From: a virus
Strand: one strand, 5' to 3'
DNA: 30,560 nucleotides
Virus record (IMG/VR): IMGVR_UViG_3300002053_000066
Location: 1 to 30,560 of that record
In this document: positions 24,224 through 30,417 of the stretch, piece by piece
Numbering within the stretch: the first letter of the stretch is position 1
Layout: each line of letters opens with the position of its first letter
The notes under the pieces: generated by a model
Told to the model about the DNA's origin: nothing
Database searches by the model: none
What the model saw: the letters and a program-made list of their open reading frames with translations, nothing else
Program-made: the position numbers and the translations under genes

Positions 24224-24421
24224 ATGCCAACTAAAAATGATTGGAATGAATACAAAAATTTATTTTTAGATTTTAAAGAAAATACTGAAAAAAGATTAGA
24301 TGTTCATGATAAGAAATTAGACAGACTATTGGAAGTGACATCTGGAATGAGAGTGAAAATCGGAATAGGGGCTGGATTAATTGCTACGGCTATTTCACTT
24401 GTAGTAAAATATTTAACTTAA
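24224..24421 (+). CDS. Small membrane-anchored coiled-coil protein (XhlA/holin-accessory-like), 65 aa
   Basis: The first 45 residues form a charged helix ('FLDFKENTEKRLDVHDKKLD') and the last 20 form one transmembrane segment ('IGIGAGLIATAISLVVKYL'). This helix-plus-C-terminal-TM plan is shared with the XhlA/hemolysin family, which helps lysis, and with small membrane-anchored tail or holin-accessory proteins. The Shine-Dalgarno is weak (GGCGGTAATTAAT). It sits at the end of the late operon, a normal place for lysis genes. Confidence in a lysis role is low. Confidence 0.6.
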   Translation: MPTKNDWNEYKNLFLDFKENTEKRLDVHDKKLDRLLEVTSGMRVKIGIGAGLIATAISLVVKYLT

Positions 24422-24432
24422 AGGAATATATA

Positions 24433-24702
24433 ATGGTCTGGTTCAACCACCAACATAAAGAAGATGATGAAAGGTGGAGAACAAATAAAGGCCCAATGAA
24501 ACAAGCCCTATGCCCTGTATGTAAACAGGTTATAGGGCTTCGTTTTGCCTCAGAAATTAAATCATTTGAATGTGAAGAATGTAACACAACTTTTACTTTC
24601 TATCCTAATTGCAACAAACCATCTTCTAAAGTTCATAGTTTAGAACCTAGAATTTGTAATTGTCCTACTTGTCAATTTCATCGAAAGAAAAAATCGGAGT
24701 GA
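24433..24702 (+). CDS. Zinc-finger protein at the end of the late operon, 89 aa
   Basis: ATG after AAAGGAATATA. Cysteine pairs C27-x2-C30 and C47-x2-C50 plus C60 and the C-terminal C75/C77/C80/H83 would bind two zincs. The C-terminus is basic ('FHRKKKSE'). The codons for residues 24-36 also encode the strong hairpin at 24503-24540. The last 38 bases overlap antisense to the leftward 51-aa gene. Function unknown; a small nucleic-acid-binding protein is plausible. Confidence 0.7.
   Translation: MVWFNHQHKEDDERWRTNKGPMKQALCPVCKQVIGLRFASEIKSFECEECNTTFTFYPNCNKPSSKVHSLEPRICNCPTCQFHRKKKSE
24503..24540. terminator. Strong bidirectional hairpin at the operon meeting point
   Basis: AAGCCCTAT (24503-24511) pairs with ATAGGGCTT (24532-24540), nine perfect pairs. 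Inside this CCTGT (24514-24518) pairs with ACAGG (24525-24529) across a 2x2 internal loop. Downstream rightward the sequence is CGTTTTG, leftward TGTTTC, so both directions have a short T-run. It is within the last rightward gene and just past the last leftward stop (24665). A role as terminator for both operons is inferred. Confidence 0.5.
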
Positions 24703-24820
24703 ATGTTTCAGTTCTAGTCTGATTTCCTTCCTCATCTATCTCTACAATTGTAATTAACTTTCCATATTTTCCATCTCTAACTACGTTCTCTACTAATTTA
24801 TAATAAGATTCAGGATTCAT
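24665..24820 (-). CDS. Hypothetical acidic protein, 51 aa
   Basis: The ATG overlaps the upstream stop (ATGA at 24817-24820), so it is translated with the DUF5675-like gene. The protein reads 'YYKLVENVVRDGKYGKL' then an acidic strand 'ITIVEIDEEGNQTRTETF', a small beta-hairpin plus helix. It ends 38 bases inside the convergent zinc-finger gene. It is the last gene of the leftward operon. Function unknown. Confidence 0.65.
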   Translation of the reverse strand: MNPESYYKLVENVVRDGKYGKLITIVEIDEEGNQTRTETFTPIFSFDEIDK

Positions 24821-25359
24821 TGTATTATAATTTCTACCTCCTTTCCTTTTAATCGTTCAAATAATCTATTAAATGCAATTTTACTTCTGCCTATAAAATC
24901 TTTTCCTTTAATTTCCCCTACTAACACACAACCTTTTGTGTCTTTTGGATAACAACCCCAATGTATTAAAATTCCGATATAATTCTTTACATTTAATAAT
25001 CTGGGCATTTTTCTTTTATATTTAGGAGACCACCTAAAATCTATTTTATATCTTCCTTTTGGAATAGCCGTTTCTCCATAAATTTTCTTGTCTCTAACAG
25101 GATCTTCTAATGTATAACATTCAAAAGTGCCATTAAAATAGAGCTCTCCAATTGTTGATTTATCTGTGAAATCAGTCCTAATTAAGGTTAAAATTACATG
25201 ATCTAAATGTCTTGGTTTTTCAAATGTCCGTTCAAAACGGGACTTTTTTAATGAATCTGATTGATAATTAGATATGTTTCGATTAATTATAGTTTCAAGA
25301 AATGTTACACATAAGCTCCAAATTTGCCCTAGGAGCGATTTATCCATACTTAGACCCAT
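24817..25359 (-). CDS. DUF5675-like protein, possible L,D-transpeptidase-fold lysis enzyme, 180 aa
   Basis: Residues about 55-180 match the DUF5675 pattern: 'LTLIRTDFTDKSTIGELY', 'CYTLEDPVRD', 'TAIPKGRYKI', 'SPKYKRKMPRLLNV' and 'ILIHWGCYPKDTKGCVLVG' with H133, C136, G143 and C144. The H...GC pattern resembles the active site of YkuD-type L,D-transpeptidases, where a Cys attacks the peptide of the cell wall. This is a resemblance by eye, not a proven fold. Residues 1-54 are an extra N-terminus with a short hydrophobic stretch ('LLGQIWSLCVTFLETII'). No classical endolysin was found in the window, so this is a lysis candidate. The start follows GGAGGTCTA. Confidence 0.7.
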   Translation of the reverse strand: MGLSMDKSLLGQIWSLCVTFLETIINRNISNYQSDSLKKSRFERTFEKPRHLDHVILTLIRTDFTDKSTIGELYFNGTFECYTLEDPVRDKKIYGETAIPKGRYKIDFRWSPKYKRKMPRLLNVKNYIGILIHWGCYPKDTKGCVLVGEIKGKDFIGRSKIAFNRLFERLKGKEVEIIIQ

Positions 25360-25430
25360 TAGACCTCCGAATAATTGAAAATTGAGATAAAAGAAACAAA
25401 TTAAAGCGGTTTAATAGCTCTAAAATAGCT

Positions 25431-25688
25431 CTATTTTCTATCCTTGCTTACTTTAAGCAATTTTTTAACTTTTTTCAATTCTTTCCTGCCTTTAGGTATA
25501 ACCCATTCCACAACTATTAATTTAGCTTTTGGATAATTAGAATAATATTGTAAGGAGGGGGTACCATATGCACGAGTTAATTTTCTTATTAATGTCTTAA
25601 CTGTTCTATTATATCCAATAGCAATAGATAATTTACCTCTGCCTGATTTACCGATATCATATAGAATTTCACCCGGTTTAGGAATCAT
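25431..25688 (-). CDS. Hypothetical basic protein, 85 aa
   Basis: ATG 25688 follows AAGGAGTAAATAA. The chain is Lys-rich, with 'GEILYDIGKSGRGKLSIAIG' early on, a strand 'KLIVVEWVIPKGRKE' and a basic C-terminus 'KKVKKLLKVSKDRK'. It lies between the cupin and DUF5675-like genes. A 71-base gap follows. No motif was recognised. Confidence 0.7.
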   Translation of the reverse strand: MIPKPGEILYDIGKSGRGKLSIAIGYNRTVKTLIRKLTRAYGTPSLQYYSNYPKAKLIVVEWVIPKGRKELKKVKKLLKVSKDRK

Positions 25689-26033
25689 TTATTTACTCCT
25701 TGTTATTCTATAACTATCTGAATCTTCGTGATGAGTAGAAAACTCTATAAATGTACAACTTTCCTCTCCAACTGTTTGAAAAGAATGTGGAGTCATAGGT
25801 AAAAGTGTTATTGATTTTCCTGTATTTAAAATTCTATGTTTCAATTTTCCGGTTTTAAAATTAAAAATGCTTAATTTTAAAGTTCCACAAAGTATATAGA
25901 ATGTTTCTTTTTTATTTTTATGGAAATGTAAACTGCATTGATGATTTGGCTCTACAGTGAGAATTTTCCCACAATATTCTAATCCATTAACAATCCACGT
26001 CTCATTACCCCATTTCTTTTTAATTCTTTTCAT
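25689..26033 (-). CDS. Cupin, mannose-6-phosphate isomerase type II C-terminal-like
   Basis: 114 residues of a single cupin domain. It has the metal-binding motif with H36, H38 and E43 ('CSLHFHKNKKETFYIL'), H83 ('TPHSFQTV') and the C-terminal 'STHHEDSDSYRI', which in the mannose isomerase/GDP-mannose pyrophosphorylase cupins marks the sugar-phosphate pocket. It is complete for a one-domain cupin. A sugar-phosphate or sugar isomerase activity is likely from the family, acting in the cytoplasm. The substrate is unknown. It overlaps the upstream gene by 14 bases. It may serve the same glycan pathway as the GT9 cassette, though the two lie in different operons. Confidence 0.85.
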   Translation of the reverse strand: MKRIKKKWGNETWIVNGLEYCGKILTVEPNHQCSLHFHKNKKETFYILCGTLKLSIFNFKTGKLKHRILNTGKSITLLPMTPHSFQTVGEESCTFIEFSTHHEDSDSYRITRSK

Positions 26034-26217
26034 TTTCTATTTCTACTTTAATAAATTCTCCGCCATCTTTATTTATTAAAATAGCATTATATCCATGTCT
26101 ATAACAATATAATTCTAAATCATCCCAAATACTCTTACTATCCGAAATAGAATATTCAATAAATCCTTTAGGTGTAATTGAATAAGTTTCTTCTTGTTTT
26201 TTCTTTTTAGGTTTCAT
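26020..26217 (-). CDS. Hypothetical small protein, 65 aa
   Basis: The ATG follows AAAGGAGATTTA. The basic start 'MKPKKKKQEETY' is followed by strands ('FIEYSIS', 'YNAILINKDGGEFIKVEIENE') and a helix, a compact alpha/beta domain. It overlaps its neighbours on both sides. Function not recognised. Confidence 0.7.
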   Translation of the reverse strand: MKPKKKKQEETYSITPKGFIEYSISDSKSIWDDLELYCYRHGYNAILINKDGGEFIKVEIENEKN

Positions 26218-26480
26218 TAAATCTCCTTTCTTTTTCCTAATAATTTTCTTATATGCCGTACAGCTTGATATTTAAGAAATTCTGAAATTATAATCCCAAA
26301 TGATGAAATTCCTATAATTATAATTGAAGTACAAGTAATTGCTTTAGCTGCTTCCCATTTAAGTTTTTCCATAGCAATAATAACAACAGACCAAAATACT
26401 ATTAACCATATAATTTCAATTAAATCAATTTTACGCTCTTTAATAAACTTACCTTTCTTATCTCTTTTATATTTAACCAT
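26217..26480 (-). CDS. Two-transmembrane small protein, 87 aa
   Basis: A basic N-terminus ('KYKRDKKGKF') precedes two hydrophobic segments at about 21-38 and 47-67 and a basic C-terminus ('RHIRKLLGKRKE'). This is a possible holin or inner-membrane helper topology with both termini in the cytoplasm. No holin family was recognised. It is one of several membrane proteins in the operon. Confidence 0.7.
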   Translation of the reverse strand: MVKYKRDKKGKFIKERKIDLIEIIWLIVFWSVVIIAMEKLKWEAAKAITCTSIIIIGISSFGIIISEFLKYQAVRHIRKLLGKRKEI

Positions 26481-26484
26481 TATT

Positions 26485-26982
26485 TTAATTCCAAGTTAAT
26501 CCTATAAATAAACTAGGAAACCAATACACCTTATCGGCATCCCGTCTAGCCCCACATCTAAAATAAAATAATTTACAGGCTATATCTTTATTTGGTCGTG
26601 TTGGAAAAGTGGGGACGTTTTTCTGACTAAAATACACATGAAACGTTATATGTAAAGGCCATTGAATAGCAAAATGCCATCTACACCAATATTGAATAGC
26701 GGATAGATAAAATCCATATAATTTTCTTCTGAATAATATTTCTTCATCTAAGTATAAAACTTGTGATCCATCTGTATTTTCTACTCTATATAATCCTTTT
26801 CCTCTAATAGCTAATAAAGTAATAGGAAATTCTCTCCATTTAGCCCACCATTCAGTAGCTCTAGAACTAAAAGCAAACCAATGTTTAATATTAAGTAAAG
26901 GACGTTGTAACCAATTATCCCAGTCAGTTCCTATCCATTCTTTTGGTTCATCTATATATTCTGGTAAAGCGGATTTAGGCAT
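26485..26982 (-). CDS. Trp-rich hypothetical phage protein, 165 aa
   Basis: Twelve tryptophans in 165 residues, many in 'WDNWLQRPLLNIKHWF' and 'IQYWCRWHFAIQWPLHI'. I have the impression that this pattern occurs in other phage genomes as a protein of unknown function, but I cannot name it. Two cysteines near the C-terminus ('ACKLFYFRCGARRDADKVYW') could bind metal or form a disulfide. It ends in 'PSLFIGLTWN'. There is no clear transmembrane segment. It overlaps the upstream gene by eight bases. A membrane-surface or envelope partner is possible. Confidence 0.7.
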   Translation of the reverse strand: MPKSALPEYIDEPKEWIGTDWDNWLQRPLLNIKHWFAFSSRATEWWAKWREFPITLLAIRGKGLYRVENTDGSQVLYLDEEILFRRKLYGFYLSAIQYWCRWHFAIQWPLHITFHVYFSQKNVPTFPTRPNKDIACKLFYFRCGARRDADKVYWFPSLFIGLTWN

Positions 26983-27178
26983 TATTTTCCTCTATTTCTT
27001 CATAGTATTTAATAAGATTATAACATGATAATAAAGCAACTGCTGTTACAATTAAATTAAATATTAATAATCCCCATAAATGAAATCTCCAACAAATACT
27101 TATTAATCCTGCACCTAAAGCTGCTGATACACAACCCCATATGGCCCAAAAAATCCGCATGAATTTAATTTTATTCAT
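26975..27178 (-). CDS. Two-transmembrane small protein, 67 aa
   Basis: Hydrophobic segments at about 9-27 ('IFWAIWGCVSAALGAGLI') and 34-53 ('LWGLLIFNLIVTAVALL') with a charged C-terminus. A holin-like size and plan, but without a known motif. It overlaps the Trp-rich gene. Confidence 0.7.
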   Translation of the reverse strand: MNKIKFMRIFWAIWGCVSAALGAGLISICWRFHLWGLLIFNLIVTAVALLSCYNLIKYYEEIEENNA

Positions 27179-27201
27179 GATTTCTCCTATAAATTATCTA
27201 T

Positions 27202-27384
27202 TTAATTTTTTAATGTTTTTTTAATTAATCTAGTAATTTTACGTTTATCATTAGCTGATTTTTTTCTTCCTACAAAATGTCTATAATGTTTTATACTCGT
27301 ATACCATTCACCAACAACGGCTACAAGAATTAATATCTCCCAAATTCCCCAATCAACTAATGATTTAGCTATATGCTCTATCAT
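27202..27384 (-). CDS. Single-transmembrane small protein, 60 aa
   Basis: One hydrophobic segment ('WGIWEILILVAVVGEWY', residues 12-28) and a strongly basic tail ('FVGRKKSANDKRKITRLIKK'). The start codon overlaps the protease stop (ATGA), so it is coupled to the lipoprotein protease. It could be a partner or anchor of the protease. Function unknown. Confidence 0.65.
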   Translation of the reverse strand: MIEHIAKSLVDWGIWEILILVAVVGEWYTSIKHYRHFVGRKKSANDKRKITRLIKKTLKN

Positions 27385-28049
27385 TTTAATAATTTTCTAT
27401 ATTTAATTAAAAATTCATAAATTTGACTTGCTTCTACGGCTAATCCTAATCCAGTGTTAAGAGGAGGAACAATAGGACTTATAATTCTAGTATTAATTCC
27501 AACTATCTCTCCTTTTAAGTTAAATAATGGGCCACCAGAATTTCCTGGATTTATAGCTGCATTAGTTTGTAAAAGATTATATTGTACACAATCTCTATTT
27601 AATGCACTAATTATTCCATGCGTTACTGTCCAATCGTACATTAATGGATGACCTATTGCTATGACTTCTTGACCCACTTTTAAAGTCCCTGGTTTAGCTA
27701 CTATTGCATAATACGAAGTATAATGATCTATTTTCAATAATGCTAAGTCTTTTTTATCTTCTTTTGCCAATATTTTAGCAGGAAATAAATCTCCATAATA
27801 AGTTTCAACACTTATTATATCTTTTAATTTATTATTAGCTAAAATATGAGAACAAGTTAAAATATGCCCATGTTTACTAATAAATACCCCTGCACCTATT
27901 TTTGATTTCATTTCATTTTCTAATACAACTGGAGCTATTGTAATAACTACTTTTGGCAATGATTTATAAATTACTTTTACATATTTTTCTTTTGGAGTAC
28001 AGGCTATACAACTTAAACAAATTACACTTAAAATTAATTTTTTAATCAT
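27381..28049 (-). CDS. HtrA/trypsin-like serine protease lipoprotein
   Basis: 222 residues from ATG 28049, which overlaps the upstream stop and has AAGGA at a good distance; a start nine bases earlier is also possible. The signal 'MIKKLILSVICLSCIAC' ends in a lipobox with Cys17 as the lipid anchor. The protease domain has the full triad: H68 in 'TCSHIL', D101 in 'KKDLALL', S171 in 'NPGNSGGP'. 'GVFISKHGHILT' and 'VGQEVIAIGHP' are HtrA-family strands. No PDZ domain follows, so it is a minimal protease domain. It should be exported and anchored in the inner or outer membrane, facing the periplasm. It is followed by a small membrane protein overlapping by four bases. The sequence is complete, with no loss of active residues. 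Confidence 0.9.
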   Translation of the reverse strand: MIKKLILSVICLSCIACTPKEKYVKVIYKSLPKVVITIAPVVLENEMKSKIGAGVFISKHGHILTCSHILANNKLKDIISVETYYGDLFPAKILAKEDKKDLALLKIDHYTSYYAIVAKPGTLKVGQEVIAIGHPLMYDWTVTHGIISALNRDCVQYNLLQTNAAINPGNSGGPLFNLKGEIVGINTRIISPIVPPLNTGLGLAVEASQIYEFLIKYRKLLK

Positions 28050-28269
28050 TTTCCACATCCTTATTTTTTATTCTATTAATAATATATTCAGATATTCTAG
28101 ATTTCCACATTTCTTCGATTGTATTTTGTGGGGGATAATTTTTAATAATTTGATTTGCCCATTTAGTTAGCATTTCAATTTTATTTCCATATAATTTATC
28201 TTCTGTTAAGGCAAGAAGCAGTATTCGAGCATCAGTTAAAGCTATTTGTTCATATATTGGATTTTTCAT
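28042..28269 (-). CDS. Hypothetical helical protein, 75 aa
   Basis: Predicted helical ('YEQIALTDARILLLALTED', 'EEMWKSRISEYIINRIKNK'). The ATG lies inside the end of the upstream gene (20-base overlap), with GAAGAAAAAA as weak Shine-Dalgarno. The C-terminus overlaps the protease start. Function not recognised. Confidence 0.65.
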   Translation of the reverse strand: MKNPIYEQIALTDARILLLALTEDKLYGNKIEMLTKWANQIIKNYPPQNTIEEMWKSRISEYIINRIKNKDVEND

Positions 28270-28603
28270 TTTTTTCTTCTGATAATTCTAATAAATATTG
28301 TTTTAAACAATCTTCAATTTCATTCATTGTCAGATGTCTATTAACATTTACTCCTCTATTACAATGTTTATACCAACTTACTTTCCAATTTTTCCATTTT
28401 AAATTGTATTGTTGGTTCTCATCAGTCCAAGAATATGCTTGAATATCAAAATGAGGTAATTTAACACGATTTCCTGTATTAAGAAAAGGATTTTCATGTC
28501 GATTTTTTAATATAGTCCACATATTTTGCATAATTTCCAATAATCCATTCTCATACATATTTGGCATTAATGCTTGTTTTAGTTCTGATTTATATTCCTC
28601 CAT
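28250..28603 (-). CDS. Hypothetical protein, 117 aa
   Basis: ATG after AAAGGAGATATAAA. The N-terminal part is a helix-rich stretch ('ELKQALMPNMYENGLLEIM') and the middle is aromatic with 'FDIQAYSWTDENQQYNLKWKN'. The C-terminus carries helix 'MNEIEDCLKQYLLELSEEK'. It resembles small phage proteins in general form only. Function not recognised. Confidence 0.65.
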   Translation of the reverse strand: MEEYKSELKQALMPNMYENGLLEIMQNMWTILKNRHENPFLNTGNRVKLPHFDIQAYSWTDENQQYNLKWKNWKVSWYKHCNRGVNVNRHLTMNEIEDCLKQYLLELSEEKNEKSNI

Positions 28604-28615
28604 TTTATATCTCCT

Positions 28616-28741
28616 TTATTTTTCTTCTAATGCCTCCAATAATCTTCTATCAAAATCTACTTCTAAATCTTTTCGTGCAATCTTTAACAATTGTGTATCG
28701 TTGTAATAAATTGTAATAAAGTTTTTTATAAGTAGATTCAC
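28616..28741 (-). CDS. Small helical protein, 41 aa, GTG start
   Basis: The GTG at 28741 follows AGGAG with an 8-base spacer. The peptide has a hydrophobic N-terminal part ('NLLIKNFITIYY') and a charged helix 'KIARKDLEVDFDRRLLEALEE'. A different frame starting at an ATG at 28745 also has this ribosome-binding site but ends after 31 codons with an unlikely composition. The longer helix and its fit before the 117-aa gene favour the GTG frame. Confidence 0.5.
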   Translation of the reverse strand: MNLLIKNFITIYYNDTQLLKIARKDLEVDFDRRLLEALEEK

Positions 28742-28756
28742 ACATATTATTCTCCT

Positions 28757-29290
28757 TTACCATTTAACTCGAATACCAGCTAAGAATTTAGTAGAATCAT
28801 TTAATCCTATATACATACTCGTATTTGATAGAATTTTAAAAGGCATAGTATAGCTTAAACTAAGAACATTTATTTTACCTTTTAAATCATGATTTTCAGA
28901 TCTTAATCCTATACCACTTAATAAACCTATTCTCCTCCAATAGAACCATTGAATATCTAATCCAACCCATAATTTTTCATTGGAATAAAAAGTAGCATAT
29001 CCAGGTTCACAAATAAATCCTATAGTCGGACTATATAAATCTATTGAGCCATCATTTTTTACAGTGATTACTGTAGTTCTTGCCCCCGATTTAACTTCAA
29101 TTTTATCTTTTTCAACATTAGTAATAGTTCTATCTTCTATTATAATTTTTCTTTTTTCATTGTCTTTTAACGTTAATGACACTTTTTCATTGTAAGTTTT
29201 CATTTTCCACAATTTATAATATGGATATAGTATAATTCCTACTATACCTAACAAGATTACAGTCAATTTAAAATGTTTGATAATACTCAT
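28757..29290 (-). CDS. Membrane-anchored protein with C-terminal beta region, 177 aa
   Basis: ATG after AAGGAGATTAT. Residues 7-24 ('FKLTVILLGIVGIILYPYY') form a signal anchor. Residues about 55-80 are a charged strand-rich linker. From about 85 the chain has repeated amphipathic strands ('LWVGLDIQWFYW', 'GLLSGIGLRS', 'INVLSLSYTMPF', 'TSMYIGLNDS', 'FLAGIRVKW') and ends in Trp, as outer-membrane beta-barrel proteins do. The number of strands is low for a full barrel, so a beta-sandwich or a pore-forming oligomer is possible. It would act in the envelope. Family not recognised. Confidence 0.7.
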   Translation of the reverse strand: MSIIKHFKLTVILLGIVGIILYPYYKLWKMKTYNEKVSLTLKDNEKRKIIIEDRTITNVEKDKIEVKSGARTTVITVKNDGSIDLYSPTIGFICEPGYATFYSNEKLWVGLDIQWFYWRRIGLLSGIGLRSENHDLKGKINVLSLSYTMPFKILSNTSMYIGLNDSTKFLAGIRVKW

Positions 29291-29309
29291 ATAATCTCCT
29301 TAAATTTTC

Positions 29310-29342
29310 GGGAGGACTTATGTTAGACTTCAACTGCCTCCC
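29310..29342. other. GGGAGG/CCTCCC hairpin between the 62-aa and 177-aa genes
   Basis: GGGAGG (29310-29315) pairs with CCTCCC (29337-29342) around a 21-base loop. It lies between the stop of the 62-aa gene and the start of the 177-aa gene. It could be an RNA-processing or attenuation element. The T-rich DNA that follows is not a classic terminator run. Confidence 0.35.
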
Positions 29343-29348
29343 TATTAA

Positions 29349-29537
29349 TTAGTATTTTCTTCTTCTACCTTTAGCTGCCAGTTTTTGGAACCTTCTTTTA
29401 CCATATTTCCTTCGTCCTATCCATGCAGCTAACGCTCCTGGAGATCTTACACCACGTCTTGCTAGTCTTGTTTTAAGAGCCTTAAACCTAGCCCCCGTAC
29501 CAAGTTTAAGTCTGCGTCGTCGGGCCATCTTCTTCAT
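29349..29537 (-). CDS. Very basic Arg/Lys protein, 62 aa
   Basis: It has 26 Lys and Arg in 62 residues and no acidic residue. The core 'GARFKALKTRLARRGVRS' then 'GALAAWIGRRKYGKRRF' is a pattern I associate with a widespread phage family of unknown function. The high charge implies binding to nucleic acid or to acidic protein. Two starts are possible: MKK close behind AGGAGG or MARR three codons later with a longer spacer. The first 32 bases overlap the end of the zinc protein gene in another frame. Confidence 0.8.
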   Translation of the reverse strand: MKKMARRRRLKLGTGARFKALKTRLARRGVRSPGALAAWIGRRKYGKRRFQKLAAKGRRRKY

Positions 29538-29667
29538 TACCTCCTAACCATATTTCTATACACTGATTACAAACAAAACCTTCGCCAGTAGCATAAATTG
29601 CTGTTTCTTGATTTGTGATTAAATTTTTACAATTAATACATATAAATTCAAACTCAAGTTGTCTCAT
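29506..29667 (-). CDS. Small zinc-ribbon protein, 53 aa
   Basis: C10-x2-C13 and C33-x2-C36 give a classical zinc ribbon. The frame is uninterrupted from the ATG at 29667, inside the last 14 bases of the upstream gene, to TAA at 29506, overlapping the 62-aa gene by 32 bases. The C-terminal codons overlap the AGGAGG used by the next gene, so the two are coupled. No Shine-Dalgarno precedes its own start. Function unknown. Confidence 0.6.
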   Translation of the reverse strand: MRQLEFEFICINCKNLITNQETAIYATGEGFVCNQCIEIWLGGNEEDGPTTQT

Positions 29668-29905
29668 TATTTTTTGGTTTTATATAAAGAACATTAAAAT
29701 GTTTACTTAAATCTTTAATTAATTCTTCTTTTGATCTAGAAGTTTTACTAATAGATTTTATTTTTCCTTGTTTAGTTAATTCAATTAACAAATTTAATCG
29801 TTCTTTTTCTGTATTAAGATTTCTCTTTTTAACTTCTGTATAAAATTCAAGTGCAATATCAGGTGACATTGTAAATGAATAATTATATGGTTTACATTTT
29901 TCCAT
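29654..29905 (-). CDS. Hypothetical basic protein, 83 aa
   Basis: ATG 29905 after AAAGGAAATAATAAA. The chain is helical and Lys-rich ('ALEFYTEVKKRNLNTEKER', 'SRSKEELIKDLSKHFNVL'). No motif was recognised. A DNA-binding or packaging helper would fit its charge but is not shown. Confidence 0.65.
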   Translation of the reverse strand: MEKCKPYNYSFTMSPDIALEFYTEVKKRNLNTEKERLNLLIELTKQGKIKSISKTSRSKEELIKDLSKHFNVLYIKPKNNETT

Positions 29906-29950
29906 TTTATTATTTCCTTTTAATTGGATTATGTAAATTTCTTATATAAT

Positions 29951-30214
29951 TCATTTCTTTTTTATTAACCATTCTTTTGTTACTCCTACAGTTTTAGCTA
30001 AAATATTACAAGCCATAAATGCTGATACAATTATTCCGACAACTTTTCCAGATTCAATTGAAAAATCAATGAATTTATCCCCAGAAATTAATCCTTTTAA
30101 AAATAAAATTAATATTATTAAATCTGCTACTATTAATATAGCTAATCCAATAACTCCCATGATAAATTTTCTAAATCCAACTAAAATATGAAATAAATCA
30201 TTTATTAAATTCAT
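29951..30214 (-). CDS. Two-transmembrane small protein, 87 aa
   Basis: The start overlaps the upstream stop (ATGA). Hydrophobic segments at about 17-40 ('FIMGVIGLAILIVADLIILIL') and 57-76 ('VVGIIVSAFMACNILAKTVG') are followed by a basic end 'KEWLIKKK'. It has the size and plan of a class II holin, but I see no diagnostic sequence. It is near the promoter-proximal part of the operon visible here. Confidence 0.65.
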   Translation of the reverse strand: MNLINDLFHILVGFRKFIMGVIGLAILIVADLIILILFLKGLISGDKFIDFSIESGKVVGIIVSAFMACNILAKTVGVTKEWLIKKK

Positions 30215-30417
30215 AATACATACCCTATTCCAATTTTTGTAATCGAAATAACCGTATCATTGGAAAATTTATCGAAAATAGCTTTTGGATTTTCAGTGAC
30301 AATATACAGAATCCCATCTTCACAATCAAAATATTCACCTCCTAATTCTGTTAATCTATTGCAAGTGGTATTACCTACAGCATTGGTTGTTTTAACTTCT
30401 ATTTTATAACAATTCAT
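30211..30417 (-). CDS. Hypothetical protein, 68 aa
   Basis: A compact alpha/beta chain: strand 'CYKIEVKTTNAVG', helix 'TCNRLTELGG', strand 'GILYIVTENPKAIF', helix and final strand 'VISITKIGIGYVL'. This looks like a ferredoxin-like fold, though this is a guess from the pattern. The ATG overlaps the stop of the upstream gene and follows GGAGG at a long spacer. Function not recognised. Confidence 0.65.
   Translation of the reverse strand: MNCYKIEVKTTNAVGNTTCNRLTELGGEYFDCEDGILYIVTENPKAIFDKFSNDTVISITKIGIGYVL

Noticed and set aside
29908-29952. 14-codon leftward ORF between the 87-aa and 83-aa genes
   Set aside because: Its ATG overlaps the upstream stop (ATGA), but it is too short and has no other support; the ribosome-binding site for the next gene lies within it.
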